The position numbers and the translations under genes are program-made. Positions 1 to 9,008 of a DNA stretch of 43,445 bases are shown in pieces. How positions within the stretch are numbered: the first letter of the stretch is position 1; the number at the start of each line of letters is the position of its first letter. The notes beneath the pieces are model-generated. The model did not search any database. It saw nothing but the letters and a program-made list of their open reading frames with translations, and was not told the DNA's origin. This stretch comes from JBAXQQ01 sp037131695 (GTDB taxonomy: Bacteria; Armatimonadota; Hebobacteria; CAIYQO01), in contig CAZWZF010000041.1 of NCBI GenBank assembly GCA_964638715.1, forward strand, positions 1-43,445, read 5' to 3'.

Positions 1-75
1 TGGGTAGTTTTTAAAAATTAGATTAAAAATTTAAGGGGTTTTGCAAAAGCCTCTTAAAATTGAAAATTAAAAATT

Positions 76-124
76 GTGTTCAGTTTTCAGTTTTCAGTTT
101 TCAGTGTTCAGTGTTCAGTGTTCA
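76..124. repeat. Heptanucleotide tandem repeat
   Basis: Seven consecutive 7-bp units of the form GTGTTCA or GTTTTCA (one GTGTTCA, three GTTTTCA, three GTGTTCA). It lies in the A+T-rich, gene-free stretch 1-465. That stretch otherwise holds only a degenerate palindrome around TTTTGCAAAA (38-56), the hairpin at 156-188 and the promoter/operator region of the first gene. No coding potential was seen in positions 1-258. Confidence 0.85.
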
Positions 125-155
125 TCAAATTACTATATTGATTTGATAAATGATT

Positions 156-188
156 GTAGAGACGCAAATTTTGCGTCTCTACTTTTTT
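156..188 (+). terminator. GTAGAGACGCAAA hairpin with T-tract
   Basis: Perfect 13-bp stem (GTAGAGACGCAAA at 156-168, complementary arm at 170-182) followed by six T residues. It has the form of an intrinsic terminator for a + strand gene lying upstream of the window. A near-identical palindrome at 12055-12082 shows that it also belongs to a dispersed palindromic repeat family, so terminator activity is inferred from shape only. Confidence 0.6.
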
Positions 189-258
189 ATCATTTCTATT
201 CTGTTAATCGATATAAAAGAAAATAGTAATCTTTCTCCAAATTCACCATGACAATCTA

Positions 259-287
259 TTGACATCCCCTATGCGGTGTAGTATTGT
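259..287 (+). promoter_or_regulatory. Candidate sigma70 promoter for the 466 gene
   Basis: TTGACA at 259-264, a 17-nt spacer and TATTGT at 282-287. The -35 is perfect and the -10 matches four of six positions. It would give a leader of about 170 nt before the ATG at 466. A competing, closer promoter could use TATTAT at 417-422 with the operator at 392-407 over its -35 region. Confidence 0.4.
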
Positions 288-391
288 TATTGTAACATAC
301 AGCTGTAATACATACTACTACTCCATTGCATACAGCTTCGTTTTTCGCGATACTATTTACGTTCTTTGTTGTCTAAATAATTCAAATGTCA

Positions 392-407
392 GTTTAATCG
401 GTTTAAA
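392..407 (+). promoter_or_regulatory. Shared operator, copy 1
   Basis: GTTTAATCGGTTTAAA, 58 nt upstream of the ATG at 466. It matches the sites upstream of the genes at 9009, 12212, 31114 (-) and 34080. A second inverted repeat (AAGTACC at 406-412, GGTACTT at 424-430) follows immediately and spans the TATTAT hexamer at 417-422. The likely binder is a LacI-type or similar dimeric regulator; none is encoded in the window. Confidence 0.55.
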
Positions 408-465
408 GTACCAGACTATTATCGGTACTTGCTTGAAAATCAACTTTATTCATTGGAGGTTAACA

Positions 466-3400
466 ATGAACACCATTATGCGTACTGCCGGACTTCGTAT
501 GGGGGTACCAGTGTTTTTGAGATTGCTGCTCGCACTTTTAATTGCTGTGCCGAGTATCGCGTTTGCCACCGAAACCGAGAATCACGGTTTACGCGTGCTG
601 CCAGCTCCAGGTCCGGTTGTCATTGATGGCAATATTAATGATTGGGATCTCAGCGGCGGCATTTTTGCATGCGGCGAACTGGAACACCTGCGCGATAACA
701 GCTCATTATGGTGCCATGCCATGTATGACAATGATAATTTATACATTTTAGCACGCTGGAAAGACCCCACCCCGTTAAATAACCCGGAAGCATTGGGTGG
801 ACATGGATTCAACGGCGACTGCCTGCAAAGTCGTTTTATATTATTCCCGGGAACAAAAGAACAAACAGCATCATGGTGGGATGGCTGGCGTGATAGCCAG
901 GGACGCCTGGTATTGGGACGTGGCTGTCCCGGCAAGACAAACGGATTTCCTGACAATGTAATGCCTGACCTTGAACCACTGGAAAACGGAGCAAAACAGG
1001 CGTTTCAGATAGATAAAGATGGCAAAGGATACACCCAGGAACTTGCAATACCGTGGAAATTACTCTCCGTTTCTGGCCGAACCCCGGCAGTAGATGATAG
1101 TTTTAAATTCACCATTGAACCGAACTTCACCGCCGGCGCGTTTGGACGCATAACCATCAAAGATATTTTTGATGAAAAATCAAAAGCTCCCGACCGTGTA
1201 TTCACCTTCCGTTCATTCAAGGACTGGGGATGGGCAACTATCGTGGCAAGAGGAAAAGTTGACCCGCAGTCTGTCCGTCTTGCTGATGGCCGCACCTTCC
1301 CTGTCAGCATGCGTGAAGGCATTCCTACGGTAGATTGGACAGGACTGGTAAAACGCTTTGAATGGCCGGGTTTCAAACCTATCACTTTCAACATGCCGTT
1401 TAACGGATATGTTTCACTTAATTTAATCGCTGAAGACGGCACCATTGCGCGCCACCTGTTAAACCAGGATGCCCGCAGCGCGGGCCCGGTAACCATACAA
1501 TGGGACGGCCTTACCGATGCTACATATCGAATCCCCGGCCAGCCAGTACCGGCAGGAAACTATACATGGAAAGCCATCGCTCATCCCGGCGCGACATTAT
1601 CTTTGCGCGGTTGGGCTGGATTCGGCGGCCGCGCCCCCTGGCAGGCAACCCCGGAAGATTTCTGGCTGGGCGACCATGGCGTTCCGAGTGCGGTAGTGAC
1701 CGATGGCACCCGGATGTACCTTGCTTGCAACGGCGCAGAAGGCGGACGCCACCTGATTTCAACCGATTTTGACGGCAAATTAATCTGGGGTCTGCAAAAC
1801 ACCACCGGTGCCAGCGATCCAGAAATTATTGCTGTAGACAAAGGTTCGGTTTATGTATTGCATCAAAAAGTATCATGGATGAATTCATCAATCATGATGA
1901 CTCGTGTAGATGCCAAAACCGGTGCTTACAAACAATGGACCGGACGCAAAACCCATATACTGAATGTTAAAGATGTATTCACCGATGGCAAAAAAGATCA
2001 TTTGAATGGTCTTGACGCCCGTGACGGCATGCTTTACGGCACCACCGATGACAGTCTGGTCATCATTGATGGCGACACCGGCACATTGCTGAAAACATTC
2101 CCATTGGCAAAATCAGGCGCTATTAAAATTCTTGATGCCAAGACAGCCTATGTTATTTGCGACAGAGATATTCTGTCAGTTGCCCTGACAGATGGCAAAT
2201 CAAATGTTGTTATTAAAGGTCTGGTAAACCCGCGTTCAATTACCCTTGACTCAAAAGGCCGCATCTTCGTAAGTGTTGGCAATCCGGACAACCAGGTAAT
2301 TATCTTCAGCGCAAAGGGTAAAGAACTCAAACGTGTTGGCGATAAAGGCGGCCGTCAGATTGGTCCATGGCAGACAAATAGCATGTTGTCACCTGCCGGC
2401 ATAGCTGTAGATATCCAGAATAAATTATGGGTAATGGAACATAACGCTTATCCAAAACGCGTCAGCGTATGGGCATTGGGCAAAACCGGGATTCCTTCAA
2501 AAACAGTTTTTGTTAAAGAATTCTTTGGACCGACACATTACGGCGCATCCGGTGCCGCTATCAATCCACGCGATCCTGATTTAATGGTCAGCGAAGGCTG
2601 TGAGTGGAAATTAGACCCAAAAACAGGTCTATCCGCATGTTTAGGTACATTTGACCAATCAATCCATGAATTTGCCACTTATCGCGAAGGTACTAACGGC
2701 AAGTTGTATCTCATCACAGATAAAATGCGCTACGGCAGTGGCACCATGCAAGTTTGGGAACGGCTGGGAGATGCTAATTACAAATTACGGGTAGAAATTG
2801 ATAATGATACTAAAGATGCCGACAAGAAAACCGGCAATACCGAAGTATGGACAGACTTGAACAGCGATGGCCAGAAACAGCCAAACGAAATTCAAAATCG
2901 CGCTGGCGCGTTATACTGCTCGGGTAGCAATAGCTGGTCGCTCAACCTTGGCCCGGATTTAACATTTTATGGCATTGATAAATCAGATGGAAAGTTAAAA
3001 GCACTCGCTATCGACGGATTCGCCGATAATGGCGCGCCGAAATATGACTTAACAAAACTGAAAACCATGCCGGATGCCATGAGTAATGGTTATCAGGGAA
3101 ATTACAGTTGCGCATTGCCAAGTGCTGACAACAAGACAATACTTATCAATCTTACCGTCAAAGGCAATCCTGCCGGATTCCTGTGGGAATGTTTCGACCT
3201 TGCATCCGGAAAATTGCTTTGGACATACCCCAACCCATATTTCCAGGTACATGGTTCCCATCTTGCCCCGGCACCAGAAAACGGCTTATTCCGCGGCGCT
3301 TATGGACCAATTGGAACGGCTAACCTGCCAGGCGTTGGCAACTTCTGGGTAATAAACGGCAACCTGGGCGAATGGTGGGCACTCAGTTCTGACGGTTTCT

Positions 3401-4386
3401 ATGTAACCCGCATATTTAACAGCAACGTATTTGAATGGGTTTGGCCGGCAAAACCACTGCCCGGCACAGACATGACAAACCTGCCGGCGGGAAGCGGCGG
3501 CGAAGATTTCGGCGGAAGCTTGACCCAGGCAAAAGACGGAAAAGTCTACATCCAGGCTGGAAAAGCCGGAGCATGGAATCTGTTATTAAATGGATTGGAA
3601 AAGACTGTAGTTATTCCTGGCGGTGCTGTGACAATTACTGAAGCCGACACCAAGAAAGCACTCGCAATGCGCGAACAAGCACTACAAGTTTCAGCCGGCG
3701 GCCGTTTGGCAGTACGTGAAACATCCGTTAAATTCAGCGGCAATTTCGATAAAGATTTCGCCATTTGCGACCGGGTATCATACCAGAAGACAGACGAAGC
3801 GGCAGTTAAATCCGCTATTGCATACGATGACCTTAATCTTTATATTGGCTGGCAGGTAAAAGATGCCACACCATGGATTAACGGCGCGCAAGACATCTCC
3901 CAGATGTATTCCTGCGGCGACACTGTAGACCTTCAGCTTGGAACCGACCCCAAAGCCGACCCAAAACGCGGCGGAGCAGCAAAAGGCGATCTGCGAGTAT
4001 CAATCGGCAATCTGAACGGCAAAACAACCGCAGTTCTTTATCGCTTCAAGAGCGATGAGAAAAAACCGCGCACATTCAGCTCTGGTGTTGTACAGGGTTG
4101 GGTAGTTGACTATGTTGATGTTATCAGTACTGCAGAAATCAAAGTTACTACAGACGCTAACAAAGGTTATACCGTTGAAGCAGCTATCCCGTTAAGCGCG
4201 CTCAACCTGAAACCTGCACCAAAACTTAGCCTGCGCGGCGATGTTGGCGTCACCCACGCCGATCCCGCCGGTGTTCGCACCCGATTGCGCACCTACTGGT
4301 CAAACCAGTCAACCGGTCTGGTAGACGACATTGTATTCGAATTGCAGCCATCACCAGCCAACTGGGGTGAGTTCCTGTTCGAGTAA
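466..4386 (+). CDS. Giant secreted CBM9-like / FlgD-Ig / beta-propeller / CBM9-like protein
   Basis: Secreted protein of 1306 residues. The start at 466 is preferred over an in-frame start at 259 because GGAGG sits 6 nt upstream and a Sec signal peptide begins there (hydrophobic 14-32, likely cleavage after IAFA). Domains seen: N-terminal CBM9-like beta-sandwich (about 45-262, with VIDGNINDW and DNLYILARWKD), FlgD-type Ig-like domain (about 304-372, ending VPAGNYTWKA), a long NHL/PQQ-like propeller (about 390-1060) and a second CBM9-like domain (about 1085-1306, ending near RTYWSNQSTGLVDDI). A Ca-loop-like DLNSDGQKQPNE starts near residue 797 and a VHGSH motif near 928. Two close paralogues (27251-31114, 34080-38057) share the whole architecture. 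Carbohydrate binding at the cell surface or outside is inferred; no catalytic motif was recognised. Confidence 0.9.
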   Translation: MNTIMRTAGLRMGVPVFLRLLLALLIAVPSIAFATETENHGLRVLPAPGPVVIDGNINDWDLSGGIFACGELEHLRDNSSLWCHAMYDNDNLYILARWKDPTPLNNPEALGGHGFNGDCLQSRFILFPGTKEQTASWWDGWRDSQGRLVLGRGCPGKTNGFPDNVMPDLEPLENGAKQAFQIDKDGKGYTQELAIPWKLLSVSGRTPAVDDSFKFTIEPNFTAGAFGRITIKDIFDEKSKAPDRVFTFRSFKDWGWATIVARGKVDPQSVRLADGRTFPVSMREGIPTVDWTGLVKRFEWPGFKPITFNMPFNGYVSLNLIAEDGTIARHLLNQDARSAGPVTIQWDGLTDATYRIPGQPVPAGNYTWKAIAHPGATLSLRGWAGFGGRAPWQATPEDFWLGDHGVPSAVVTDGTRMYLACNGAEGGRHLISTDFDGKLIWGLQNTTGASDPEIIAVDKGSVYVLHQKVSWMNSSIMMTRVDAKTGAYKQWTGRKTHILNVKDVFTDGKKDHLNGLDARDGMLYGTTDDSLVIIDGDTGTLLKTFPLAKSGAIKILDAKTAYVICDRDILSVALTDGKSNVVIKGLVNPRSITLDSKGRIFVSVGNPDNQVIIFSAKGKELKRVGDKGGRQIGPWQTNSMLSPAGIAVDIQNKLWVMEHNAYPKRVSVWALGKTGIPSKTVFVKEFFGPTHYGASGAAINPRDPDLMVSEGCEWKLDPKTGLSACLGTFDQSIHEFATYREGTNGKLYLITDKMRYGSGTMQVWERLGDANYKLRVEIDNDTKDADKKTGNTEVWTDLNSDGQKQPNEIQNRAGALYCSGSNSWSLNLGPDLTFYGIDKSDGKLKALAIDGFADNGAPKYDLTKLKTMPDAMSNGYQGNYSCALPSADNKTILINLTVKGNPAGFLWECFDLASGKLLWTYPNPYFQVHGSHLAPAPENGLFRGAYGPIGTANLPGVGNFWVINGNLGEWWALSSDGFYVTRIFNSNVFEWVWPAKPLPGTDMTNLPAGSGGEDFGGSLTQAKDGKVYIQAGKAGAWNLLLNGLEKTVVIPGGAVTITEADTKKALAMREQALQVSAGGRLAVRETSVKFSGNFDKDFAICDRVSYQKTDEAAVKSAIAYDDLNLYIGWQVKDATPWINGAQDISQMYSCGDTVDLQLGTDPKADPKRGGAAKGDLRVSIGNLNGKTTAVLYRFKSDEKKPRTFSSGVVQGWVVDYVDVISTAEIKVTTDANKGYTVEAAIPLSALNLKPAPKLSLRGDVGVTHADPAGVRTRLRTYWSNQSTGLVDDIVFELQPSPANWGEFLFE

Positions 4387-4394
4387 TTAAGAAA

Positions 4395-4462
4395 TTTTGA
4401 CATGATTAACATGATTGACATTTCATTAATACATCATGTCAATCATGTTAATCATGTCAAAA
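4395..4462. repeat. Perfect 27-bp inverted repeat
   Basis: Arms at 4395-4421 and 4436-4462 are exact reverse complements around a 14-nt loop, built from iterated CATGATT/GACATGATTAACATG units. It lies between the stop of one giant gene and the start of the next and is followed by A residues. In RNA it would form a very strong hairpin and could attenuate read-through into the 4482 gene. A longer relative with the same termini lies at 23966-24174. Confidence 0.9.
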
Positions 4463-4481
4463 AAACAAAAAGGGGTAACTA

Positions 4482-7400
4482 ATGCGAAATATTATTACCG
4501 TGCTTATTTCAATTATGCTGGCATCCATGCTTTTTGCACAGGAGACAGTAAATTCTAAAATCGGCGTTCCGGTCAGCTACCAGCTTCCCACTACCGGGCC
4601 TTTGCCAAAAACTTACCTTGTAACCCTGGCGATTGTCGACCCTAAAAATACTGATTGGATTATCAGTCAATTCGCTTCCGGCATGGTACGGACAGTAACG
4701 AATGAAAATGGCGGGAAATTTACTGAAAATTGGAATGGGTTGGACGATAATTATATGCCAGTTCCACCTGGTGATTATGCGGTTAAAGGCATCTATTCTA
4801 TCGCGCATAAATGGCCGGCGAATGACGAATGGCATGCGATTACCCCCAAATTTTTCGGCGGCATCTCCGGCTGGCTGCCGTCACCAGATGATTGGATAGC
4901 GAAAGAGCCATTTGGCGGCGACCCGGTAGGTTCACCATTAAATGATGTTGCAGTCTCACCAAATGGAATTGCAGTATTTTATTACGGATATTTAGAGAAT
5001 GGCCTTAACAGCCCAATGGTTGATTTAAAGAAGCCGGTGGGATATGACCAATTCATCCACGCCTTTGGTTCCGGCGGGGCTGCCGGCGGTTCATCCGTCG
5101 TCACCGATGGCGAAATGGTATGGGCATTCAGCACCGACGGCGGACCCAAATATGTTTATCGGGCAGACGGACGCACCTTTGGAAACAGTCCGTCAGCAAA
5201 TCGCCGCAATTCATACCTTCCCGATGGCTGGGTAACTTCCATGGCGATATGGAGCAGCCCTACCGTAAAAGGGAAAAATATTATTTACATCGCGCAGCGC
5301 GGTAAAATTATTACTAAAAAATATCAATACTATTCTGATTACGGCGAAAGCAGCACAGAATTAATAAATAAAATCACCATTCATAATGGCGATAACGGTA
5401 CTATTTTAGCGACCATCCCTATCTCGCAGCCACAGGCTGTATCTGTCATTGGCGACACCATTTACGCGTTATCTACTGATAATAACAAAACTTCTGTTGT
5501 ATCGATGAAACTTAAAGATGGCATTCCGGTAGACAGCACTAAATGGGATACAGTTTTTGAAGTACCGGCAAAGATAAAACCTTGCGACATGAAAGTAGAC
5601 AGTAAAGAACGATTTTACCTGAGCGATACCAGGGCGAACAAAGTTTATCAACTGGACGCTGCCGGGAAAATTACCCGCACCTTTGGACGACTGGATGAAC
5701 AGAAACCCGGCACTTTTGACAAAGAGACTTTCATGTCTCCTACTAAATTGGCAACTTGGAAAGATGAGCAAGGGAATGACCGATTGTTAGTAGTGGAAGC
5801 CGCCGGGCCTAACCGTGTCACTGAATGGAATGCGGAAACCGGTGCCTACATACGCGACTTCCCAACTTATCAGACCAAGGCTAATGACAGTTACGGCATC
5901 GACCCGGAACATCCCGAAGATATGTATCTGCCAACCCATGACTACTGGCTTACCAGGTACAAAATTAATTACGAAAAACATACTTTCACCATTGACGCGG
6001 TATGGCCAAATGTCGGCAACAACCCAGCATTGCCAGGAATAGTAAAGCCGATAGCGATACGCGCAAATGGCAATTTTTATTATGCCGGCGGACGCAGTTG
6101 GAATATTTACCGATACGCCGGCGACAAATGGGTGCTTTCCGCCGGGATAGTCAAGAAAGATAAGAACTATTACCTGTGGCATGACACAAATGGGAATGGT
6201 GAAGTTAACGATGACGAACTGACACCTACAACTATACCTGGCAACCTGTTAATTTATCATGGTCAAAACTGGCTTTCCGACCTTTCATTCCTTGCGCTTA
6301 GTATTGGCGGACGCGATGTGTGGCGGCTTACCCCCACCGGGTTTGACCAGCAAGGCAACCCTATTTATAAAGAATGGAAAAAACAGCTAACCGATTCAGT
6401 ATTTGAAGCCAAAGCAAAAGGCACTGCTGATGCGATTCACGGCGGCAATGAAGTCAGCGACTCTTACAATAGCGATTGGTGCCAGGCAGATGGCAGCGAT
6501 AAAGAAGGATTTTATGTTCAGGCTCGCGGCGGCGGATTTGACGCCAATTTCGGTCATCAATTCAAAATATCATATTACGAGCCAAAAGCAGACGGAACAT
6601 TTCAAATGAAATGGCGCACCGGCCGCACCGCGTTGCGCTGGGCAGCTAAACCCGGTGAAATTTATGGCGCCATGCGAATACGCAAGCCTATTAACGGCTT
6701 GATCAGCGTAATTGACCAGTCGCGCTGCGGCATATTGCTTTACAACCAGGAAGGCCTGTATGTTGACACCCTTTTCCCCGGTCCAGGCGTTTATGCCTTG
6801 CCTGGCGAGTTTTTCGCTGGTTTCACCTATGCCAACAAGGATAATGGAAAAATATATTTCGCAGTCGGCAAATATACCCCGATGATTTATGAAGCCGAAG
6901 GCTGGTCATTGAAAGATAACCCCGTCACGAAATTAACCACCGTCCAAAAGACAGTGACCATTGCGGCATCACAGATTGCATCACCGCCGGATATCGTATT
7001 AAGCATCCGCGGCGGTGCCGGCAAGGCAAATGTCGCGCTTATCTCACCGGCACTCGGTGGCGCCAACATGGACGGATCGATGGATGGTTGGGAATCATGC
7101 CGACCGGTAACCTTCAGCGCGGATGACAAACAAAATGTTGAAGTCCGCTGCCTGTTTGATACCGAACATCTATACCTGCGCTGGCATGCCCGACTGGCAA
7201 ACACATTTGAAGCAAAACTGCTGCCACCGCTGCCGCGCATATTCACCCATGACCAGTTGGCAGATACCCTTAGTTTCTATATTCAGGGTGATGTTAACGC
7301 AATCCCCGGCAAAACTACAGATGGTCGGCCTGGCGACGCGCGATTTGTATTCGGCATTTTTAAAAATGGCGATAAAACAGAGCCGGTTGGAATCGGCATG

Positions 7401-8357
7401 TATCCAACCTGGACCGGCAAAACCCCGGCAACACCGCAGATTTACCGCACCGGGCAACTGGCATCATTCGCCCACGTTGGCGCTATTGATGGCGCGGCAT
7501 ACAAATATGCTGTCGACCCAGACGGCAAAGGTTTTGTGCTGCTGACATCCATACCGCGTACCGCTATTCCCGCGTTGGACAAACAATTCGGCAGCGATTT
7601 GCGCACCATGATCAACTTCAGCGCAACCTATGGCGGACACACCAAATTCTGGTGGGCAAACAGCGACCTTTCCGCCAGTACCACCACCTATGACGAACCG
7701 ACTGAAGCCAAGTTGTACCCCGGTTCATGGGCGCCAGTATCATTCCAGGGGATTGCCGATGGCATCACCATACGAAACTGGCTGAAATGCGGGCCATTTG
7801 GCGGACCCGGTGCAGAAAACTTTGTGTTCGACCCTAACCCTGATTCTATGAAGGAAGCAGTGAAAAAACTATACAGCACTGCTGTATACCCGCCAGATGA
7901 TGGGAAAGTAGACCTGAAAGCGGTATATTCCGGCGAAATGACCAGGGGGTTCTGGGGTAATCCGCAGGTGAAATGGACACCGACAACCATTGCCGACCTC
8001 GACACCCGTTTCGTAATGGGCGGCGCGCAGGTTTATTATGGCGCAACCTGGATTTATTCACCCACCGCTTCCGATGTAGAGTTAGAGTTCCAAAGCCATC
8101 CCATGACTTTCCTGAAATGGACATTAAATGACAAGATAATAGACCCCGGCAAATATGTATCTAAAATCAACGACGGCTTGCTAACAGCATCAAAAACCGT
8201 AACATTAGCTGCCGGTTGGAATAAAGTAATAGTCCGCAGTTTCTGCATCGGCTATTCCCCCTGCCGCGCCGGTATAGTAATAAAAGGCACACCAGATAAA
8301 TTATGGCCATTAAAACTTTCAGCGACTCCGCAGGTTGAGCAGGTGAAAGATAAATAA
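4482..8357 (+). CDS. Giant secreted FlgD-Ig / beta-propeller / CBM9-like / PA14-like protein
   Basis: Secreted protein of 1291 residues with a Sec signal peptide (1-19, MLFA then QE) and AGGGG 7 nt before the ATG. It is a divergent member of the propeller family. The N-terminal CBM9-like domain is missing, so a FlgD-like Ig domain comes first (about 28-105, VPPGDYAVKGIY). The propeller follows (about 110-840), with a Ca-loop-like DTNGNGEVNDDE near residue 568. A CBM9-like region comes next (about 863-1105). The tail (about 1110-1291) starts WLKCGPFGGPG and ends near AGWNKVIVRS, resembling the GPF...GWN jelly-roll seen next to PA14-like domains. It lies 95 bp downstream of its paralogue and shows no operator of its own, so cotranscription through the intervening hairpin is plausible. 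Confidence 0.87.
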   Translation: MRNIITVLISIMLASMLFAQETVNSKIGVPVSYQLPTTGPLPKTYLVTLAIVDPKNTDWIISQFASGMVRTVTNENGGKFTENWNGLDDNYMPVPPGDYAVKGIYSIAHKWPANDEWHAITPKFFGGISGWLPSPDDWIAKEPFGGDPVGSPLNDVAVSPNGIAVFYYGYLENGLNSPMVDLKKPVGYDQFIHAFGSGGAAGGSSVVTDGEMVWAFSTDGGPKYVYRADGRTFGNSPSANRRNSYLPDGWVTSMAIWSSPTVKGKNIIYIAQRGKIITKKYQYYSDYGESSTELINKITIHNGDNGTILATIPISQPQAVSVIGDTIYALSTDNNKTSVVSMKLKDGIPVDSTKWDTVFEVPAKIKPCDMKVDSKERFYLSDTRANKVYQLDAAGKITRTFGRLDEQKPGTFDKETFMSPTKLATWKDEQGNDRLLVVEAAGPNRVTEWNAETGAYIRDFPTYQTKANDSYGIDPEHPEDMYLPTHDYWLTRYKINYEKHTFTIDAVWPNVGNNPALPGIVKPIAIRANGNFYYAGGRSWNIYRYAGDKWVLSAGIVKKDKNYYLWHDTNGNGEVNDDELTPTTIPGNLLIYHGQNWLSDLSFLALSIGGRDVWRLTPTGFDQQGNPIYKEWKKQLTDSVFEAKAKGTADAIHGGNEVSDSYNSDWCQADGSDKEGFYVQARGGGFDANFGHQFKISYYEPKADGTFQMKWRTGRTALRWAAKPGEIYGAMRIRKPINGLISVIDQSRCGILLYNQEGLYVDTLFPGPGVYALPGEFFAGFTYANKDNGKIYFAVGKYTPMIYEAEGWSLKDNPVTKLTTVQKTVTIAASQIASPPDIVLSIRGGAGKANVALISPALGGANMDGSMDGWESCRPVTFSADDKQNVEVRCLFDTEHLYLRWHARLANTFEAKLLPPLPRIFTHDQLADTLSFYIQGDVNAIPGKTTDGRPGDARFVFGIFKNGDKTEPVGIGMYPTWTGKTPATPQIYRTGQLASFAHVGAIDGAAYKYAVDPDGKGFVLLTSIPRTAIPALDKQFGSDLRTMINFSATYGGHTKFWWANSDLSASTTTYDEPTEAKLYPGSWAPVSFQGIADGITIRNWLKCGPFGGPGAENFVFDPNPDSMKEAVKKLYSTAVYPPDDGKVDLKAVYSGEMTRGFWGNPQVKWTPTTIADLDTRFVMGGAQVYYGATWIYSPTASDVELEFQSHPMTFLKWTLNDKIIDPGKYVSKINDGLLTASKTVTLAAGWNKVIVRSFCIGYSPCRAGIVIKGTPDKLWPLKLSATPQVEQVKDK

Positions 8358-8366
8358 TTGTTTATC

Positions 8367-8405
8367 AAAAAAGGCACCACAGAATATATTTGTGGTGCCT
8401 TTTGA
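8367..8405 (+). terminator. Intrinsic terminator of the 4482 gene
   Basis: A strong stem (AAAAGGCACCACA, complementary arm TGTGGTGCCTTTT) ends in a T-run about 10 nt after the stop codon at 8357. It closes the first + strand transcription unit. Confidence 0.9.
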
Positions 8406-8520
8406 TTTGACATTCATTGCAACCTATGATTATATTGATTTTTTTAAATTATCCCTCATTTTATTCTAAATTATTTTTATTTCATGAAATAATTCCATAG
8501 GTCACAGTGATGCTCTTACC

Positions 8521-8744
8521 CTTATACACATTTTATCAATTTATCTTCGACTCCGGATGGGGTCGGATGTTTATAGTATTAAAATATATAGAAGTTAATC
8601 GACCCCAGAGCGGGTCGGATGTAATTGCCAGCAAATTTTCATTTTTTAAATAGATGGTCACTGCCACTTTACATCCGACCCACGCTGGGGTCGTAATATC
8701 TTTTTTGAAACTTTATCTATAAACATCTGACTCCTAACGGAGTC
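8521..8744. repeat. Composite four-hairpin palindromic element, copy A
   Basis: Four short palindromes at 8548-8565, 8600-8617, 8676-8693 and 8729-8744. The first three have the form CGACCC-n6-GGGTCG; the last is GACTCCTAACGGAGTC. Flanks such as GGATGTTTATAG and CTTATACAC are conserved. The whole element is the reverse complement of the element at 38347-38549, including non-palindromic linkers (for example AAGTTTCAAAA). The outward/inward arrangement of units resembles REP/BIME-type mosaics. The rest of the 650-bp gap 8358-9008 is A+T-rich with no gene seen. Confidence 0.9.
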
Positions 8745-8961
8745 AAAATCATTGTTCATCTAATTCTAATCTGTCACTACTTAACAAAATATATATTTAT
8801 CAAGTTTTATCATATCCTCTTAATCCTATTAATCGATGTAAAAAATTTATAAAATATATACTACTACAGCATTTTCCAACTATTGCGCAATCCCCGCCAA
8901 CTTTATAAAATGTATTCTAAAGAAATAAGATTACTTATCTTTAAATTCTTTACAAATAGTA

Positions 8962-8990
8962 TTGTTAAACCGGTTAATTATTAATATAAT
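8962..8990 (+). promoter_or_regulatory. Promoter of the mutarotase-like gene
   Basis: TTGTTA (8962-8967), 17-nt spacer, TATAAT (8985-8990). The -10 abuts an ATG at 8991, so transcription should start at about 8996-8998. The ATG at 9009 is therefore the more likely start codon. The operator at 8964-8979 covers the -35 and spacer. Confidence 0.6.
8964..8979 (+). promoter_or_regulatory. Shared operator, copy 2
   Basis: GTTAAACCGGTTAATT, containing the 8-bp palindrome AACCGGTT, overlaps the -35/spacer of the promoter of the 9009 gene. This is the classic position for repression. It shares eleven invariant positions with four other sites in the window. Confidence 0.6.
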
Positions 8991-9008
8991 ATGACCGAAG
9001 GAAGATTT

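Noticed and set aside
76..124. Origin-type iterons or CRISPR repeats
   Set aside because: Seven-bp units without spacers and without DnaA-box or replication genes nearby; simple tandem repeat.
259..465. In-frame upstream extension of the first giant gene
   Set aside because: It contains the operator, likely promoter elements and no signal-peptide-like start; the strong ribosome site and signal peptide begin at 466.
288..465. Riboswitch in the long leader of the 466 gene
   Set aside because: No conserved riboswitch core could be recognised; only the operator and a short inverted repeat stand out.
8521..8744. CRISPR-like array of GC-rich repeats
   Set aside because: The units are palindromes of alternating orientation with unequal, A+T-rich linkers that are conserved between the two copies; spacers in a CRISPR would be unique, and no cas gene is present.
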